DNA from: Stappia indica
Lineage (GTDB): Bacteria; Pseudomonadota; Alphaproteobacteria; Rhizobiales; Stappiaceae
Direction: 5' to 3'
DNA length: 64,000 nt
Assembly: GCF_009789575.1 (NCBI RefSeq)
Contig: NZ_CP046908.1
Location: forward strand, 1,922,001-1,986,000
The notes beneath the pieces are model-generated. The model did not search any database. It was not told where the DNA came from and worked only from the letters and a program-made list of their open reading frames with translations. The position numbers and the translations under genes were made by a program. Position 1 is the first letter of the stretch; every line of letters begins with the position of its first letter. Of the stretch, positions 61,331 through 64,000 are shown one piece after another.

Positions 61331-61757
61331 GATTTCGCTCCCCCTCGTCGAAACCGGCTGGAGGTGGCGCTATCGATCGGAGACGTCGACAGTCCAGCTT
61401 TCCAATCATGGATGGCTCCGGTCGGCAGGGCGTCGGTCCAGGCGCCATTCGCCGGGCAGGAGACGAAAGGTTGCACGACCGACCGGTTTCCTTGGGGTGC
61501 GGGCGACCGTTTCCAGGCAGCACCTTCCGTCGCGGTCTGGCGGCAGAGGGACCGAGTGCCTCCTGCAGGCCCTCTTCCTGCTCGGAAGAAATCGAGGTTT
61601 GGGGAAACCTCGGCCGGTCGACCCGGATCTCCGTCTCTACCTTGTCCATGGCGCCCCTTGCGACGAGTAGGAACGGGGAGAACGTGCCGTGCCTGACCCT
61701 TGCAACGAACTCGCGGGCGGAGGCGTCGTCGAAATCGAGTACGATTGAGTTCGCCAT
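61323..61757 (-). CDS. Hypothetical protein, 144 aa, possibly frameshifted
   Basis: The ORF begins MANSIVLDFDDASAREF after a GAGGAG ribosome-binding stretch, 40 bases beyond the alkylsulfatase stop, and ends eight bases inside the patatin start, so it is placed like a real operon gene. The first 55 residues look like an ordinary soluble protein. The rest is rich in Pro, Arg and Ser and looks like off-frame sequence. Another minus frame over the distal part reads GRATFRLLPGEWRLDRRP before a stop, so a frameshift is possible. I do not recognise it. Confidence 0.45.
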   Translation of the reverse strand: MANSIVLDFDDASAREFVARVRHGTFSPFLLVARGAMDKVETEIRVDRPRFPQTSISSEQEEGLQEALGPSAARPRRKVLPGNGRPHPKETGRSCNLSSPARRMAPGPTPCRPEPSMIGKLDCRRLRSIAPPPAGFDEGERNHG

Positions 61758-61797
61758 GGCAAGTTCGCTCCTCAGCCGCGCCGGTCCGGGCGTGCGG

Positions 61798-63894
61798 TCA
61801 CTCCGGGATCATGGCACCGACATCGCCCTCGAAGGGGTCATGGCTAGCGAGTTCCGTGCGAAGCTGCGTGCCAGGGAGAATCTCGAAGCGTGGGTCGAAC
61901 TCGACCATGAGCCCCGCGAGCTGCCCGAGCACACCTGGGTCGCCCTCGGCCGTCGCCCGGCCATTGGCGAGAAGCGCCTCGAACGACGCCTCCCCTGTCA
62001 TCACGGTCTCAAGGTCGGCACGGTTCACGGTCAGCGTCAGGTCGGCGTCGTCGGCCCGGTAGCCCTGGATGTTGGTGAGTGTGGCGTTCGACAACTCCAC
62101 GACAAAGGTCTCCGCGGTGTCGGGCGTGACCAGGTTGATCTTCATAGCCAGCGACCCGGCGCGGCGGCTGTCCATCCGGATCGCGAGGAAGTTGAGGAAG
62201 AGCTCCGTCGACATCGCGCGAATCACATCAGGGCCAGCGCTGCTCACCGCCGTACCCTGCGGGATGCCGGAGCGCAGCTCGTAGGCGCCCGCGAGGAAGC
62301 TGTTCCTCAGCCCCGGATTCTCCTGTTGATAGCCGATCTGCTCGAACGCATCCGCGAGCGCGTCCTTTGCCGCGCCATTCGCCGGCTCGGCCTGGACCAG
62401 CTTGTTGAGGATTTCGGTCGCGAGCTGGTAGTCGCCGCTGTCGTGCAGGTCCCGCGCCTTGTCAAGGATCGCGTTCGGCCCGCCCATCATCTCGACATAG
62501 AGAGGCGCAGTGTCCGAAGGCGACAACGGGATCAGCGTCGCCGGGTTGCAGTCCCAGAAGCCGAGATAGCGCTGGATCACACCTCGCGCGTTGTGCTCCG
62601 GCGAGCCGTGGTAGCCCCGACAATGCCACTTGTACTGCAAGCTTTCGGGCACTCGATAAACATTGTGGATCTGATTGATGGTCACACCCTGATTAGCGTA
62701 GTGCAGCACCTGATTGTTCATGTTGGCATAGAGGTCGCGCTGGTCCCGCAGCACCTCGCGGATGCGCTCATTGCCCCAGCGTGGCCAGTGATGCGACTGG
62801 AACATCACCTCGGCCTCGATGCCAAACCGATAGAGCGCCTCATTGATGTAGCGTGACCAATTGAGCGGATCGCGCACTGGGGCGCCGCGCAGCGTGTAGA
62901 TGTTGTGCAATGTTGCCGTGACATTCTCGGCCATCCACAGCGCCTTGAGATCGGGAAGGTAGGTGTTCATCTCCCGCGGCGCTTCGGTGTTGGGCGTGTT
63001 CTGGAAGATCATCCGTACGCCGTCGACCTCGACTTCCTCGATCGGCTCCGTTACGAACCGGGTGGGTGCGACCAGTCCGTTGACACCCAGCGGGACCCGG
63101 TGCCCGAGCCCTTGCGTGACGAAGCCATGGGGAGCGACGGGCAAAAGCAAACCATACTGGTAGAACAGCCGCCGGTTCATCGCATTGCCAGCATAAACGT
63201 TCTCGGAGATCGTGAACTGCATAAAGCTGCCGGGGGCGATGATCTCGACGCGTCCCGACGCGATGTCCTCGTCGCTGACGATCCCACGCACGCCGCCCCA
63301 GTGGTCGGCATGGGTATGCGAGTAGATCACGGCAGTGACCGGCAATCCCTCGCCCACGTGCTCCTGGAACAAATCCCACGCTGCCCGAGCGGTCTCCGTC
63401 GTGGTGAGCGTGTCGAAAACGATCCAGCCGGACGCGCCGCGCACGAAGGTCATGTCCGCAAGGTCGAGGCCCCGCACCTGGTAGATCCCGTGGATCACCT
63501 CGTAGAGGCCATAGTTGTTATTGAGCCGTGCGATCCGCGTCATCGACGGGTGGATACTGTCGAACTCCCCCGTCCCGTCCAGAAAATCGTACTCCGCTCT
63601 GTCGAAAGCGACGTTCCCAGCATCGGCCATGATCTGCCGCGCGCGCGGCTCGGCGATCATCCCGCGCGCCTGTTCCTCCAGATCGCGGGTGTCCTCGAAG
63701 GGTAGAGTTGCCTTTGCCTCCTTGAGCACGCGTATCGTGTGTGCGGACGGAGCCTTGCCTTTGGGATGGAAGTGGCCGACCAGGCCGGCTTGCTCCGCCC
63801 GGACAGGGCTGCCTTCCAGTGACAGACTTCCGGCAACCGCAAACGCGGCGCCCGCGACCGGGATTGATCTGATGAACTCGCGTCTGGTGGTCAT
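61798..63894 (-). CDS. Alkyl sulfatase (SdsA/BDS1-like), metallo-beta-lactamase fold, Tat-exported
   Basis: A 698-residue enzyme with a Tat-type signal (TTRREFIRSIP then a hydrophobic stretch). The metallo-beta-lactamase domain has the zinc motif HTHADH (H193, H195, D197, H198), with a further ligand region MAENVTATLHNIYTLRG. A helical dimerisation domain and a C-terminal SCP2-like domain (about 580-698), which binds the alkyl chain, follow. It hydrolyses alkyl sulfates such as SDS to an alcohol and sulfate. It is first in an operon with an unknown ORF, patatin-like phospholipase and GntP permease. Confidence 0.94.
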   Translation of the reverse strand: MTTRREFIRSIPVAGAAFAVAGSLSLEGSPVRAEQAGLVGHFHPKGKAPSAHTIRVLKEAKATLPFEDTRDLEEQARGMIAEPRARQIMADAGNVAFDRAEYDFLDGTGEFDSIHPSMTRIARLNNNYGLYEVIHGIYQVRGLDLADMTFVRGASGWIVFDTLTTTETARAAWDLFQEHVGEGLPVTAVIYSHTHADHWGGVRGIVSDEDIASGRVEIIAPGSFMQFTISENVYAGNAMNRRLFYQYGLLLPVAPHGFVTQGLGHRVPLGVNGLVAPTRFVTEPIEEVEVDGVRMIFQNTPNTEAPREMNTYLPDLKALWMAENVTATLHNIYTLRGAPVRDPLNWSRYINEALYRFGIEAEVMFQSHHWPRWGNERIREVLRDQRDLYANMNNQVLHYANQGVTINQIHNVYRVPESLQYKWHCRGYHGSPEHNARGVIQRYLGFWDCNPATLIPLSPSDTAPLYVEMMGGPNAILDKARDLHDSGDYQLATEILNKLVQAEPANGAAKDALADAFEQIGYQQENPGLRNSFLAGAYELRSGIPQGTAVSSAGPDVIRAMSTELFLNFLAIRMDSRRAGSLAMKINLVTPDTAETFVVELSNATLTNIQGYRADDADLTLTVNRADLETVMTGEASFEALLANGRATAEGDPGVLGQLAGLMVEFDPRFEILPGTQLRTELASHDPFEGDVGAMIPE

Positions 63895-64000
63895 TTCGGT
63901 CTCCGCGTTTCGGTTCGTTCCAGGTCAGAAGGAGACAGCGAGGCCGAACAACGGCTACCCAAAGCCATGTCGACTTTGCATTCACCCATTTGCGTCTCGA

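Overview
The window looks like a chromosomal segment of a metabolically versatile alphaproteobacterium. The evidence is high G+C, the fdsGBACD-type formate dehydrogenase operon, many TRAP and tripartite tricarboxylate (TTT) solute transporters, and a type I-C CRISPR locus of the kind common in Hyphomicrobiales and Stappiaceae-like bacteria. This is an inference from gene content; no rRNA or other phylogenetic marker is present.

Layout. (1) 1-8.6 kb: the end of a TRAP permease gene with a GMC oxidoreductase and an FAH-fold enzyme, then an opposing cupin / hydrolase / TRAP operon with a divergent LysR regulator. (2) 8.6-21.0 kb: a formate block on the minus strand made of fdsG-B-A-C-D, an OFA-family (oxalate/formate type) MFS transporter, and a histidine kinase with a sigma-54 activator. 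The MFS upstream region carries a -24/-12 promoter, an IHF-like site and two identical palindromes in the classical order. (3) 21.2-29.6 kb: a complete type I-C CRISPR-Cas locus (cas3, cas5c, cas8c, cas7c, cas4, cas1, cas2) with a short array of six repeats and five spacers. (4) 29.8-43.3 kb: a dihydroxyacetone-kinase-like protein, a beta-hydroxyacid dehydrogenase, an aldehyde dehydrogenase and a TTT transporter under a GntR regulator, then a second TTT system with a DUF1185 protein, a hydrolase and a second GntR regulator. (5) 43.4-47.9 kb: a MarR-controlled TRAP operon ending in an alpha/beta hydrolase. (6) 48.2-58.7 kb: a stretch of visibly lower G+C that begins with an IS3-family transposase remnant. 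It carries a TolC-like lipoprotein, glutamate decarboxylase, a multi-pass membrane protein, an Ntn amidase of the choloylglycine-hydrolase family, a ytcA-mdtN-mdtO-like efflux operon and two outer-membrane beta-barrel proteins. It reads as an acquired envelope/acid-stress island. (7) 58.8-63.9 kb: a minus-strand operon with a Tat-exported alkylsulfatase, a small unknown ORF, a patatin-like phospholipase and a GntP permease.

How the genes work together: most of the window is uptake plus first-step catabolism of small organic acids, alcohols and esters. Each transporter is paired with its own regulator and one or two enzymes. Formate is the only substrate that can be named with confidence. The CRISPR locus and the low-G+C island are the accessory parts.
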